Assembly (NCBI RefSeq): GCF_002575655.3
Contig: NC_053036.3
Span: 194,898,788 to 194,962,787, forward strand
From: Aegilops tauschii subsp. strangulata
Lineage: Eukaryota; Streptophyta; Magnoliopsida; Poales; Poaceae
DNA: 64,000 bases
Direction of reading: 5' to 3'
The notes beneath the pieces are model-generated. The model worked only from the letters and a program-made list of their open reading frames with translations, made no database searches and was not told the origin of the DNA. The position numbers and the translations under genes are program-made. Positions 1 to 9,686 of the stretch are shown in pieces; position 1 is the first letter of the stretch; each line of letters begins with the position of its first letter.

Positions 1-1
1 C

Positions 2-1699
2 TCTGTAATTCGTCAAAGGCCGGACTTCCACACTTTGTCATCAAGTGAAGTGTTGGATGAGTTTGTTGCTATGAGCATCTTGGACAAGACCGCCGACAAT
101 GCGGTTCTTCGCTCTCAAAGAGTAAAGAAGCCCAACCTTGCTCCAAAGGCCAAGGCTAGTATGGAGGAAGAGGATGAAGAGGAAGAAGAGGAGGGCAACC
201 TCGAAGATACGAAGTATGCCTATCATGAACACATGGCTCTTGCTTCAAGGCAATTTTGGAGCAAGAAGAACACGAGGCCAAACTTCAACAAAAGCAACTC
301 AAGTGGCGTAAAGGGCAAGCAACGGATGAGAACTTGCTTCAATTGTGGCAATGTGAGCCACTTTGTTGCAGAGTGCCCTTACGAGAAGAGGGAAGACAAT
401 GGTGGCAAGCTCATTAGAAAAGACAAGGCCAAGTCGTTCCCCAACAAGAGCAACTTCACCAAGAAGACTCCCTTCAAGGCGTTGGTGGTTCAAGAAGAGT
501 ACAATGAGGATGATGACGATGATGAAGATAGTGAGTCGGTTGCCATGGCCTCCGTTGCCGTTGCAAAGACTCCACGGGTGTCTCTCTTCGACTCACCCAA
601 TGAGAACATCACCGCCAAGTGCCTCATGGCTAAAGCCACCAATAAGGTAACCTCCAACATCAAAACTACCATCATTAATCATCCTTCTTCGACGGATAGC
701 ATTGATGAACATGAGGGAACAAATGTGGAGGAAAATGAGTTTGAGATCTTTATGAGTAAACTCAAGGGTAAATCCAAGAAGCACTTCGTTGCTCTCTTGG
801 AACAACTTGGTGAAGCCAATGACATGATCGAGGCTCACGAAGATACCATCTCTAAGATGGAGGGGCATAGTCGTGACTATGCCGATGAGATTTCGGATCT
901 TTCCAATGCTCTTGACGAAGAGCGTGGTCTTCGTTTGGCTCTTGAGGAGTCATACAACGATGATCATGCTAAGTTAAAGAATGATCTTGATCATGCTCTT
1001 GTTGTGTCTCGTGTGCTAAACTCCGAGAAGGCAAAACTTGGGGTTGATCTTGCTAGACTCAAAGAGGAGTTTGGCATTCTCGACAAGGCTCACAAAGTCT
1101 TGAAGGGTGTTCATGCTAGCCTCAAGGAGTCTCATGATCAACTCCAAGTGAAGCTAACAAAGGAGAAAGCCACCTTTCCTCATATGGTGTTAATTGATAA
1201 TGCAAATGCTACTAACCCGTGTTGTGAGCATGTGCATCTTGTTGAGGAGAATGCTAAGCTAAAGGAGCAACTTGAGAAAGGCCTTATGTCATGCATACAA
1301 GGTGAGAAGAACCTCAACGACCTCTTGAGCAATCAAAAGGAAGTTGTGGCCAAGGAGGGGATTGGGTTCGCACCCAATCCCAAGAACAAGAAGAAGAATG
1401 ACAAGACCAAGCGACCTCCTCTCAAGCACACTTTTGTGAAGGAGGGAGAGGGTGCTTCCAAGGAGAAGAAGAACAATGCGAAGGGTGGAGGTGTCAAGAA
1501 GAGCAATGCCACTCCTTCCAACAAAGCCGGCGACTTCAATCCTTCTTATGTGTTATGCCGTGCTAGTGATGGGCATGTCTATGCCAAATTCGTTGGTTCT
1601 CCTCATGAGTACATTGAATGGTCTATTTGGGTTCCTAAGACCCTTGTTGCTAACATCAAAGGACCCATTACAAAATGGGTACCTAAAACCAAGCATTGA
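2..1699 (+). CDS. Copia gag polyprotein (capsid/nucleocapsid), 5' partial
   Basis: Open from base 2 to a TGA at 1697-1699; the true start lies left of the window. Gag packages the element RNA into virus-like particles. The first residues (RQRPDF.TLSS) match the end of the capsid domain and align with RPDFKTLDLS of the second SIRE-like element here (near 56850). A highly acidic run of Glu/Asp follows. A zinc knuckle CX2CX4HX4C (CFNCGNVSHFVAEC) starts at about base 335 and would bind RNA. From about base 740 to 1320 the protein is rich in Glu, Lys, Leu and Ala with heptad-like spacing, a probable long coiled coil, as expected for SIRE gag. The C-terminus (W.WVPKT) is also shared with the second element. 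No internal stops. Confidence 0.88.
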   Translation, partial: SVIRQRPDFHTLSSSEVLDEFVAMSILDKTADNAVLRSQRVKKPNLAPKAKASMEEEDEEEEEEGNLEDTKYAYHEHMALASRQFWSKKNTRPNFNKSNSSGVKGKQRMRTCFNCGNVSHFVAECPYEKREDNGGKLIRKDKAKSFPNKSNFTKKTPFKALVVQEEYNEDDDDDEDSESVAMASVAVAKTPRVSLFDSPNENITAKCLMAKATNKVTSNIKTTIINHPSSTDSIDEHEGTNVEENEFEIFMSKLKGKSKKHFVALLEQLGEANDMIEAHEDTISKMEGHSRDYADEISDLSNALDEERGLRLALEESYNDDHAKLKNDLDHALVVSRVLNSEKAKLGVDLARLKEEFGILDKAHKVLKGVHASLKESHDQLQVKLTKEKATFPHMVLIDNANATNPCCEHVHLVEENAKLKEQLEKGLMSCIQGEKNLNDLLSNQKEVVAKEGIGFAPNPKNKKKNDKTKRPPLKHTFVKEGEGASKEKKNNAKGGGVKKSNATPSNKAGDFNPSYVLCRASDGHVYAKFVGSPHEYIEWSIWVPKTLVANIKGPITKWVPKTKH

Positions 1700-1709
1700 T
1701 CTCTTGTAG

Positions 1710-3233
1710 GTGTTTGCTTCCGGTGGGGGATCATGGTTGCTCGATAGTGGAGCTACAAATCATATGACCGGAAGCAAGGACTTGGTGGTGGACGTGCACA
1801 AGAATCCATCTATGCCCACCAATGTCGAGTGGGGTGATGCCTCGTCTTCTAAGGTACTGGGACTCGGCAAAGTTGCCATTTCTCATGATCTCACGATCGA
1901 GAAGGTCATGCTAGTTGAGTCCCTTGCATACAATTTACTTTCCGTTCGTCAACTTGCTATCATGGGCTTTGCCACCTTCTTTGATATTGATACCGTGGCC
2001 CTCTTGTGGAGCAAGACTCTTAAAGTAGCCTTTGTTGGGCATGTCAAGAACGGTCTCTATGTGATTAACTTTTCGGAGCAACCCACTAAGACCGCGACAT
2101 GCCTAATGGCTAAAGTTGACGTGGGGTGGCTGTGGCATCGCCGTTTAGCCCATGTCAATATGAGATCTTTGCAAAGTCTTCTCAAGGGGGACCATGTCCG
2201 TGGACTAACAAACGTTAGTTTTGCCAAAGATCGTGCTTGCAGTGCTTGTATCGAAGGAAAGCTTCATGAGAAGGCTCACCCTCCCACGACTCTTATTTAC
2301 TCGAAGAGGCCGTTGGAGCTCCTTCATTTAGATATCTTTGGGCCTCCATCCTTTGATAGTCTTGGGGGTAGAAAGTACTGCTTGGTAATTGTGGATGATT
2401 ATTCTAGATACACGTGGGTGTATTTATTCAAGAGGAAGAGTGAGACCCAACAAACAGTCATTGACTTTGCAAATGAAGCCCAACGTCAACACAATACAAA
2501 GATCTTGACAATAAGAAGTGACAACGGCACCGAGTTCAAGAACTACACCTTGGATGAGTTTCTCAGTGATGAGGGGATCAAGCATCAATATTCCGCACCT
2601 TACACCCCTCAACAAAATGGTGTTGCGGAGAGGAAGAATCGGACGTTGATGGATGCGGCAAGGACCATGATGGCGGAGTTCAAGTCTCCATACAACTTTT
2701 GGGCCGAAGCCATCAACACCGCGTGTCATGCTTCAAATCGGCTCTATCTTCGCAAAGGCTTGAACAAGACTCCATATGAGATCCTCACCGGTAACAAGCC
2801 CAACCTCAAGTACTTTCGGGTGTTCGGGTGTAAGTGTTTCATTCTCAAGAAAGGTGTTCGTTTGTCTAAATTTGAGACTAGAGCTCATGAGGGCATATTT
2901 GTTGGTTATGCTACAAACTCCCATGCTTACCGTGTTCTCAATAAGTCCACGGGACTTATTGAGGAGACGTGTAACGTGGAGTTTGATGAAAATAACGGCT
3001 CCCAAGTGGAGCAAAGTGGTACTTGTGATGTAGGTGATGAAATTCCTCCCCAAGCCATAAGAAGAATGGGTATTGGTTATATCCTACCCATTGAGGAACC
3101 CCTTGTGGCCGAAGGAGAAGGACAATGCTCCACTCAAGTGGAGCCATCACCAACCCAAGACCCACACGCTTCCGAAGAACAAAGTGAAGGCCCTCAACCT
3201 CATGAACAAGATCAAGGGCAAGATCAACCTTAA
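1710..3233 (+). CDS. Copia pol, N-terminal part: protease and integrase
   Basis: The frame opens at 1710 directly after an in-frame TAG (1707-1709) and ends at TAA 3231-3233. It holds an aspartic protease motif DSGATNHMTG near residue 12, a GAG-pre-integrase zinc region (LWHRRLAHVNM..., C-X2-C near 2240) and a retroviral-type integrase core. The catalytic triad is visible as D208 (LDIFG), D271 (RSDNGTEF) and E307 (GVAERKN), a DD35E arrangement. The integrase inserts the cDNA into host DNA; the protease cleaves the polyprotein. There is no ATG at the start, so translation must come from readthrough, frameshift or splicing. The terminal TAA looks like a point mutation, because the same frame stays open into the reverse transcriptase. 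Confidence 0.88.
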   Translation: MFASGGGSWLLDSGATNHMTGSKDLVVDVHKNPSMPTNVEWGDASSSKVLGLGKVAISHDLTIEKVMLVESLAYNLLSVRQLAIMGFATFFDIDTVALLWSKTLKVAFVGHVKNGLYVINFSEQPTKTATCLMAKVDVGWLWHRRLAHVNMRSLQSLLKGDHVRGLTNVSFAKDRACSACIEGKLHEKAHPPTTLIYSKRPLELLHLDIFGPPSFDSLGGRKYCLVIVDDYSRYTWVYLFKRKSETQQTVIDFANEAQRQHNTKILTIRSDNGTEFKNYTLDEFLSDEGIKHQYSAPYTPQQNGVAERKNRTLMDAARTMMAEFKSPYNFWAEAINTACHASNRLYLRKGLNKTPYEILTGNKPNLKYFRVFGCKCFILKKGVRLSKFETRAHEGIFVGYATNSHAYRVLNKSTGLIEETCNVEFDENNGSQVEQSGTCDVGDEIPPQAIRRMGIGYILPIEEPLVAEGEGQCSTQVEPSPTQDPHASEEQSEGPQPHEQDQGQDQP

Positions 3234-5049
3234 GATGGTGGTGATCCACCAAATGATGCCCAAGGGCAAGTTCTTCCCCTCGAGCTAGTTCAAGATCAAG
3301 AACAAGCTCAAGACGATGCTCAAGATGATCAAGTTACCCCTCCTCACTTCACTTCCGAGGAGGAATTGGAGCGTCGTGCCGCTAAGATCGCTTCCAAGCT
3401 CACCACCAAAGGTCATCTCATGGAGAATGTGGTTGGAAGCCTAAGAAAGGGGGTAAGCACTCGTAGACAATTAGCAAACTATTGTGAACATCATGCGTTT
3501 GTTTCTTGTGTCGAACCCCAAAAGGTTTATGAAGCGCTTGAGGACCCGGATTGGCTCAACGCCATGCATGAAGAACTCAACAACTTCGAACATAACCAAG
3601 TGTGGAAGTTAGTGCCAAGGCCAACCGGGAATCATAATGTCATTGGAACCAAGTGGATATTCAAGAACAAGCAAGACGCTCATGGAATCATTGTTCGCAA
3701 CAAGGCTCGTCTAGTGGCACAAGGCTACTCCCAAGTCGAGGGTATCGACTAAGGTGAAACCTTTGCCCCCGTTGCTCGCCTTGAATCTATTCGTTTGTTG
3801 ATTGCTTATGCTTCTCATCATAGTTTCACTTTGCAACAAATGGATGTGAAGAGTGCCTTTCTTAATGGTCCCATAAATGAGTTGGTATATGTCAAACAAC
3901 CCCCCGGGTTCGAAGATCCCTATTTCCCCGATCATGTGTATCAACTCCACAAGGCGCTCTATGGCCTTAAACAAGCCCCACGTGCGTGGTATGAGCATCT
4001 TACGGAGTTGTTACAAGATCGTGGATTCGAAATCGGGAAAATCGACCCCACTCTTTTTACTAAGAAGGTCAAAGGGGAGTTGTTTGTGTGCCAACTATAT
4101 GTTGATGATATTATTTTTGGTTCCCCTAACAAAGCTTTCAATGAAGAATTTGCCGCTCTCATGACCTCAAAGTTCAAGATGTCTATGATGGGAGAGTTGA
4201 AGTTCTTTCTCGGATTCGAAATCAAACAAAGAAGAGAAGGAACCTTCATCAACCAAGCCAAATACACTCAAGACATGCTAAAGAGATTCAAGCTAAGTGA
4301 TGTCAAGCCGGCTTCCACTCCAATGCCCACCAAGTGCCAACTTGACATTGATCCCAATGGTAAAGCAGTGGATCAAAAGGTATATCGCTCTATGATTGGA
4401 TCCTTGCTTTACCTTTGTGCATCTAGACCGGATATCATGTTGAGTGTGGGAATATGTGCACGGTTTCAAGCCGCACCTAAGGAAAGCCACTTTGTGGCGG
4501 TCAAGCGAATCTTTCGATATTTGGCTCATACCCCAAACTTTGGCCTATGGTACAAGAGGAGCAAACTTCAATCTTGTAGGTTTTTCGGACTCCGATTGGG
4601 CGGGAGACAAAGTGGATAGGAAGTCCACTTCCGGAGGGTGCCAATTTCTTGGTTGCTCTTTGGTAAGTTGGTCTTCCAAAAAGCAAAGTTGTGTGTCTCT
4701 CTCGTCCACCGAAGCGGAGTATGTGGCGGCCGGAAGTTGTTGTGCACAACTTTTATGGATGAGGCAAACTTTAAAGGATTACGGTGTCATTTGTGACAAA
4801 GTGCCTCTTTGGTGTGACAATGAAAGTGCTATCAAGATTTCTCTCAACCCGGTGCAACACTTCAAGACAAAGCATACTGAGATTCGGTATCACTTCATCC
4901 GGGATCATATTAGGCGAGGGGAGATCGAGCTCAACTATGTCAACACTCATGATAACCTTGCAGATATTTTCACGAAGCCATTGGATGAAGCAAGATTTCG
5001 CGAGTTAAGGCATGAGCTAAATATCATTGATTCGACCAATGTGGTTTGA
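3234..5049 (+). pseudogene. Copia pol, C-terminal part: reverse transcriptase and RNase H (broken)
   Basis: Continues in the frame of the protease-integrase segment after the TAA at 3231-3233. The RVT_2 reverse transcriptase is recognised from [55 protein letters not shown] and the active site YVDD (bases 4098-4109). A second stop, TAA at 3750-3752, replaces the tyrosine expected in VEGIDYGETFAP. Near 4555-4560 one extra base moves the reading frame. RNase H then continues to TGA 5047-5049 with DSDWAGD, STEAEYVA, CDNESA and KHTEIRYHFIRDH, so its acidic residues are present. The protein would copy element RNA into DNA, but this copy needs three repairs to be read through. Confidence 0.87.
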
Positions 5050-6157
5050 ATCTTTGCACACCCCTCACATTCATTGTGCTTTCTTGTCTAGGTGTAGGCA
5101 TGGACGTAGGGGGAGTGTTGTTCTCTCAATGAACTTTCCCTCCCCCCACAATGCATAAACTGATCTCACTCTTTCACATTAGCCATTTTTGATGGTACTT
5201 GTGCTTCATAGACGAGCTTTGGTCATGGGCCCAAGGATAATTCTTCGCAGTGCCATACCAAGTGACTCAAACATAGGTGGCCTCGGCCACCGCCCTCTCA
5301 TATAGAGGTGTGTGATTCTTGTTCTCTTGCTAGTGATCTTGTTGGTCTTCTTGCTGTTGTTTCCCGTCTTTCGTTTTGCACCATGTGTGTAGAGTCTGGT
5401 TTGTGTTGCGCTGGGCGGTACTACCGTTGGGAAGGAGCGGTACTACCGCTTATTCGGCTAAGCGGTACTACCGCCCCTCACCACGGTACTACCGCTGAGG
5501 GGCGGGGCCAGGGGGTTAAGTCGTGGGCAGGGGTGGTTTCCTCCACCCCATACCCATTTGCTTTGTCCCCTGGTTCCTCTTCCTCTCTCCAGCGCCATCT
5601 CGCCGCGGGAAGGCTCCGGCGGCCCTCCGTCTCCGGACCATTCCTCTCCATTTCCTTCGGTGGAGTCGATCCCCACCTCGTCCTCTTGCCATGGATGCCG
5701 GTATTGCCCCCGTTCCTCTTCTCTTCGTGTCTAGTTTTCAGATCTTGCATTTTAGGGGCAATAGTAGTTGCATCTCTAGATTTTTGGCCAAATCTAGGCT
5801 TGAGTAGGTTGGAGAAGGCAACTAGACTCTTTGGATTGATGTTTGGTAGGTTTATTTTTGAATTTGGCATCCTCGGTAGTGCCGGATCTGACCACGGCAG
5901 TAGGGATCCGCTGTGCCCCTTCTCGGGCGGTACTACCGCCCATATGGCACGGTACTACCGCTGGAGCGGTACTACCGCTCCACGGAGCGGTACTACCGCT
6001 TATGTGGATAAGCGGTACTACCGCTGAGCAGGCACGGTACTACCGCTGGATGCCCAGGTTCATTGTTTCCTACCATATGTTGATCCATCTTTGTTGTGTT
6101 TATTTGGTTTTGATCTTTTCTACTGGTTGTTTCTTGTGTCCGTGTGTTTGGTTCCAG
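5050..6157 (+). other. Spacer between pol and third ORF with 13-mer palindrome array
   Basis: No conserved protein is recognised. A purine tract (TAGGGGGAG) lies at 5108-5116, soon after pol. The rest is GC-rich with a pyrimidine-rich stretch near 5560-5600 and two clusters of the GCGGTACTACCGC palindrome (5416-5495 and 5927-6046). The right end (6115-6157) is T-rich and ends GGTTCCAG, which resembles a plant 3' splice site just ahead of the third ORF. By inference the segment could be an intron or an internal promoter region for that ORF. Apparent ORFs across the palindromes are repeat translations. Confidence 0.6.
5416..6046 (+). repeat. Array of near-palindromic 13-mer, centre base C (10 copies)
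   Basis: Copies of GCGGTACTACCGC or one-base variants start at 5416, 5438, 5462, 5483, 5927, 5949, 5966, 5987, 6012 and 6034. Each is a 6 bp inverted repeat around one central base. Spacing within clusters is 17-25 bp, mean about 21.8. All ten have C at the centre. The spacer sequence between copies differs, so this is not a simple tandem repeat. Confidence 0.9.
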
Positions 6158-7596
6158 GTGATGAACATCCTGAGCAGCAAGTCCGTCGTGTCAACCCCGG
6201 GCGTTCAACGTCGAAGCGGTACCGCTCATATGAGACTGCAGGTGGTTCTTCCAGTGCTCCACAGCCGGCAGGGGGTGCTTCCTCAAGTGCTAATCCTCCT
6301 CGCACGAAGAAGATTGCCAGCCGACCAAAGCCAAGTGGCAGGAAAGTGACTGAGATGTCTAGCAGGGAATTCTGGGACAAGCGTCGGCGCAACCCCTATG
6401 AGGAAGAACAAGAACCCAATCTTGTCAACCGCCCGTTCTAGAACCGGTTTCAGTATTCCACATACTTTGATGTGATCAAAGCTAAGAAGAATCTCTTTGT
6501 CAATGTTCATTCCATCAACACGGATGCTATGGAGAAGGACCCTGAGTACTTTGGTGATGCTCTACAGATGTGCTCTCAGTTGAACATTCTCAGGATCATG
6601 CAGTTCAACAAGGACTTTGATGCAGATTTGCTGGCACAGTTCTTTGCCACTGTTCACCTAGGGACTGACGCAGACAGGACTCTGACTTGGATGACAAATG
6701 GAAAGGTGCTAGCTGTCAAGTGGCAGGCCTTCATGGGGCTGCTTGAGGTGGAAGATCAAGGGCTTGAGACTCCAGTTGGTTTTCGTCCTCACCAGAATAC
6801 CACCTCCACTCACAAGCAAGCCCTCTGGCCCTACTGTACTCAGAAGGTCCACCCTGAGACCAGGAAGGAAATCTATGAGTTGTCTACCTATTTGGACATC
6901 CTTCACCGCATCTTCCGCGAGACTCTCTTCCCTCGTATTGGGAATCTGGACATGGTGCACTCTTACCTTGTGGACATGCTTCTCTTCTGCCAGCGTGAGA
7001 AGGACGCAAACACCGGCGAGTCTCTGGACATCTCTCATGTCATGTGGTCTAAGCTTTTGGCGGCTGTTTCTGAGCGCAAGTGCCCAATTTATGGTCCGTT
7101 CACCATGTTGCTTATTGAGAGGGCCTGGAGACGTACCTATCCTGATGAGCAGCTGGAGACTGGAGAGTTGGTCTCTCATGAGATCAAGCGTCTGAGGAAG
7201 AAGGATAATTGGGGTAGATCTGGAGGTCCATCTTCTGCTGCTGCCATGGAGACCGAGGACGAGGCTGATGCCGGGGATGATGATGAGGAGTATGTGCCAC
7301 CTGGGACAGAGCCTTCTGCAGCAGAGCCCTCTTGGGCAAAGAAGCTGAAACACAAGATGAAGAAGCTGTTCTGCATGGAGTCTCATGGTCAGTACATGAC
7401 TCATGTGGCTGAGAAGAAGGCAAGAGGACGACACAAGGAGCTGATGCGTCAGCTGGGTGCGACAGTCACCAGCGGCTCAGAGGGTCAGATTACTAAGGAG
7501 GAAGAGTGGATCCAGCAGCACTGTCCATGGACCGACTCAGATGCCGAGCAGTTTCCGGGCGCGGACGGCAGTGCAGATGATCACGCAGAGTCCTGA
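6158..7596 (+). pseudogene. Third ORF of SIRE-like element (envelope position), one premature stop
   Basis: One reading frame runs from the acceptor-like AG at 6156-6157 to TGA 7594-7596, about 480 codons, broken only by TAG at 6439-6441. The N-terminal part is rich in Ser, Pro, Gly and Arg. The middle (residues matching 6472-7200) has the layout of the family annotated in grasses as 'putative plant transposon protein domain', an assignment from memory. An acidic stretch (EDEADAGDDDEEY, about 7258-7300) and a basic tail (KKLKHKMKKLF) follow. The upstream open frame from 6091 encodes a hydrophobic stretch (FDLFYWLFLVSVCLV), but it lies before the acceptor-like site and may be non-coding. Function is unknown; in this lineage the position is called env-like. 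I see no clear membrane anchor downstream. Confidence 0.65.
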
Positions 7597-8133
7597 TGTT
7601 CGAGATCCTCAGCATGCTCTCACCTGGAGCTGTAGGTTAGCTCTTTGCCCCTTTTGGTGTCTCGATGCCAAAGGGGGAGAGAGTTTAGGGATTTGTGTCG
7701 TTGTGTCGCGAGTGTGTGTCTTTGCCTTTGTGCTTTCGTTATGTGCTACTTTGTGCTTTGCTTGGAACTTGCGTTTGCTTGGTTTTGTGTTCAGTAAGAC
7801 TTCAGTTCGTGTCATATGGTGTGAGACATATGCTACCCTATCATTATAATATCTTTATCTTTGTCTCTAGTCATTTGATATCTCTTGAGTTATATGCTTC
7901 ATTATGTTATATATCCTGCTATCTTGTTTCTCGCTTAGGTTGTTGGTCTCTAAAATACAGGGGGAGTGTTGATCCTAGTATGTGTGTCGTGCAGCTCAAA
8001 GCACCTATCTTGATGGCACACATCTAGGGGGAGCCCGTCTATATTTTAGAGACTTGGGGTTTGCTTATGCCATTTGTTTTTTCCCAGTTGTGCAAATCCC
8101 GTATTGTCATCAATCCACCAAAAAGGGGGAGAT
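7597..8133 (+). other. Non-coding 3' internal region with repeated purine tracts and PPT
   Basis: No supportable gene. G-rich purine tracts occur at about 7671-7680 (AAGGGGGAGA), 7960-7967, 8028-8034 and 8121-8132. The last (AAAAAGGGGGAGAT) abuts the 3' LTR at 8134 and is the expected polypurine tract that primes plus-strand DNA synthesis. The others are extra copies. Confidence 0.7.
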
Positions 8134-8461
8134 TGTAAGGGCATATTTATCCCTTAGATGTTTTGGTGATTGATGACAATGCTTTTGCGGACTAATCGTG
8201 TGCGTTGAGTGTTTTTCAGAGATTCATTCTTTTGGGCATGAGACGATATCCTCCCCTCGGAGCTTAAAGCGAAGACGGTGTAGTCCTTTCGGATTAGTTT
8301 GGTGGACTAGTTTCATAGGGATCACCGTACTATCAAGAGGGGGTCCGTTTTGGAAAGGCTAGGGCGGAATCATCACGTACACTTATTTTGCCCCTCCCTC
8401 CGAGCCTTTCTGTTTCGATGATGGGCTTGGTTCTCCTTTCTTTGTACCCTCTCTGGTCCCA

Positions 8462-8895
8462 GCGGTAGTACCGCGGGCCAGAGCGGTAGTACCGCTCCGG
8501 AGCGGTAGTACCGCCCAGAGCAGTAGTACCACCAGTACCTCCGTGTGTGTGCTATCTCTGGTCCCAGCGGTAGTACCGCGGGACGGAGCGGTAGTACCGC
8601 TTGGGTGCCACAAGCGGTAGTACCGCTCTGGGCGCGGTAGTACCGCTGGTGGCCCCAAGCCGTAGTACCGCTCTGGTCTCGTGCTAGTACCGCCTCGATT
8701 CGAGGGCTCCTTTTTCGTGTCGGGTTTTACGGTACTAGCCGCGGCTGTGGGGGGCCGTAGTACCGCTCCTGTGCGGTAGTACCGCCCCCCTCCGCGGTAG
8801 TACCGCTGTGGACCAAGCGGTAGTACCGCGCTCTTGGGCGGTAGTACCGCTTATTGTTGCAAGCGGTAGTACCGCTGGCACAGCGGTACTACCGC
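8462..8895 (+). repeat. Array of near-palindromic 13-mer in LTR, centre base G
   Basis: Perfect GCGGTAGTACCGC copies start at 8462, 8483, 8502, 8567, 8588, 8614, 8634, 8773, 8794, 8817, 8838 and 8863. Degenerate copies lie near 8520, 8659, 8681, 8729 and 8754. The last copy, 8883-8895, has C at the centre instead of G. Spacing between neighbouring perfect copies is mostly 19-26 bp, mean about 21.7. The array ends about 50 bp upstream of a TATA-like box, so it sits where promoter elements are expected. Confidence 0.9.
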
Positions 8896-8942
8896 TCTCT
8901 TCGGGGCAGAGGGGGGGTAACGGTTGGTTTGTTCCCCCCCCC

Positions 8943-8952
8943 CCACTATATA
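8943..8952 (+). promoter_or_regulatory. TATA-like box in 3' LTR
   Basis: ACTATATAAAG follows a C-rich run and lies about 50 bp after the last 13-mer. It is the best TATA match in the LTR and would place the U3/R border about 30 bp downstream. Prediction from sequence only. Confidence 0.55.
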
Positions 8953-9686
8953 AAGGGGTCTTCTTCCCCAAAGTTGACTTACCTCTTCCCCCAAAAGCTC
9001 CATTGTTGCTCCAAGCTCCATTTTCGCCCGATCTCTCTCCCTAGCCAATCAAACTTGTTGATTTGCTCGGGATTGGTTGAGAAGGCCACGATCTACACTT
9101 CCACCAAGAGAAATTTGATTCCCCCCACTTATCCCTAGCGGATCTTGTTACTCTTGGGTGTTTGAGCACCCTAGACGGTTGAGGTCACCGCGAAGCCATA
9201 GTCCATTGTGGTGAAGCTTTGTGGTGTCGTTGGGAGCCTCCAATTAAGTTGTGGAGATTGCCCCAACCTTGTTTGTAAAGGTTCGGTCGCCGCCTTCAAG
9301 GGCACCAATAGTGTAATCACGGCATCTCGCATTGTGTGAGGGCGTGAGGAGAATACGGTGGCCCTTGTGGCTTCTTGGGGAGCATTGTGCCTCCACACCG
9401 CTCCAACGGAGACGTACTTCCCTTCAAAAGGAAGGAACTTCGGTAACACATCCTCGTCTCCACCGGCTCCACTCTTGGTTATCTTGTTCCTTTACTTTCG
9501 CTAGTTTACTTGTGTTATTTCTCTTACTTGCTTGCGTGCTTGTTGTCGTTGCATCATATAGGTTGCTCACTTAGTTGCATATCTAGACAACCTATTTTGA
9601 TGCAAAGTTTAATTTGGTAAAGAAAAGCTAAAAATTGTTAGTTGCCTATTCACCCCCCCCTCTGGTCAACTATATCGATCCTTTCA

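Larger units (their letters stand above)
1..9686 (+). mobile_element. SIRE/Maximus-like Ty1-Copia retrotransposon, 5' part outside window
   Basis: Domain order is gag, protease, integrase, reverse transcriptase, RNase H, then a third ORF and a 3' LTR. Integrase before reverse transcriptase marks Copia; a long coiled-coil gag and a third ORF between pol and the LTR mark the SIRE (Maximus) lineage. The window begins inside gag, so the 5' LTR and primer-binding site are missing. The 3' LTR begins TGTAAGGGC after a polypurine tract and ends TTTCA at 9686. The next base starts sequence matching the interior of the Gypsy LTR at 17576, so this element inserted into that LTR. Two stops and one frameshift in pol plus a stop in the third ORF make this copy probably inactive. 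The family name is by resemblance only. Confidence 0.9.
8134..9686 (+). repeat. 3' LTR of SIRE/Maximus-like Copia element
   Basis: Starts TGTAAGGGCATATTTATCCC immediately after the polypurine tract. Ends GATCCTTTCA, so it has the usual TG...CA termini, length 1553 bp. The terminal 'GCCTATTCACCCCCC' stretch also occurs at the end of the second SIRE-like LTR (near 56215), supporting the boundary. The LTR supplies promoter and polyadenylation signals. Its U3 part carries the dense 13-mer array at 8462-8895, and a TATA-like box follows at about 8944. The 5' LTR is outside the window, so age cannot be estimated. Confidence 0.88.

Noticed and set aside
5308..6349. Long open frames of 168-239 codons over the 13-mer clusters
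   Set aside because: Their composition comes from translating the palindrome (GTTA, RYYR repeats); no conserved domain, and similar frames appear on the opposite strand.
8462..8895. CRISPR-like array (short repeats with unique spacers)
   Set aside because: Plant LTR context, repeats only 13 bp, spacers about 8 bp, no cas genes.
8383..9138. Several 65-94 codon frames in the 3' LTR
   Set aside because: Same repeat-translation effect inside an LTR.
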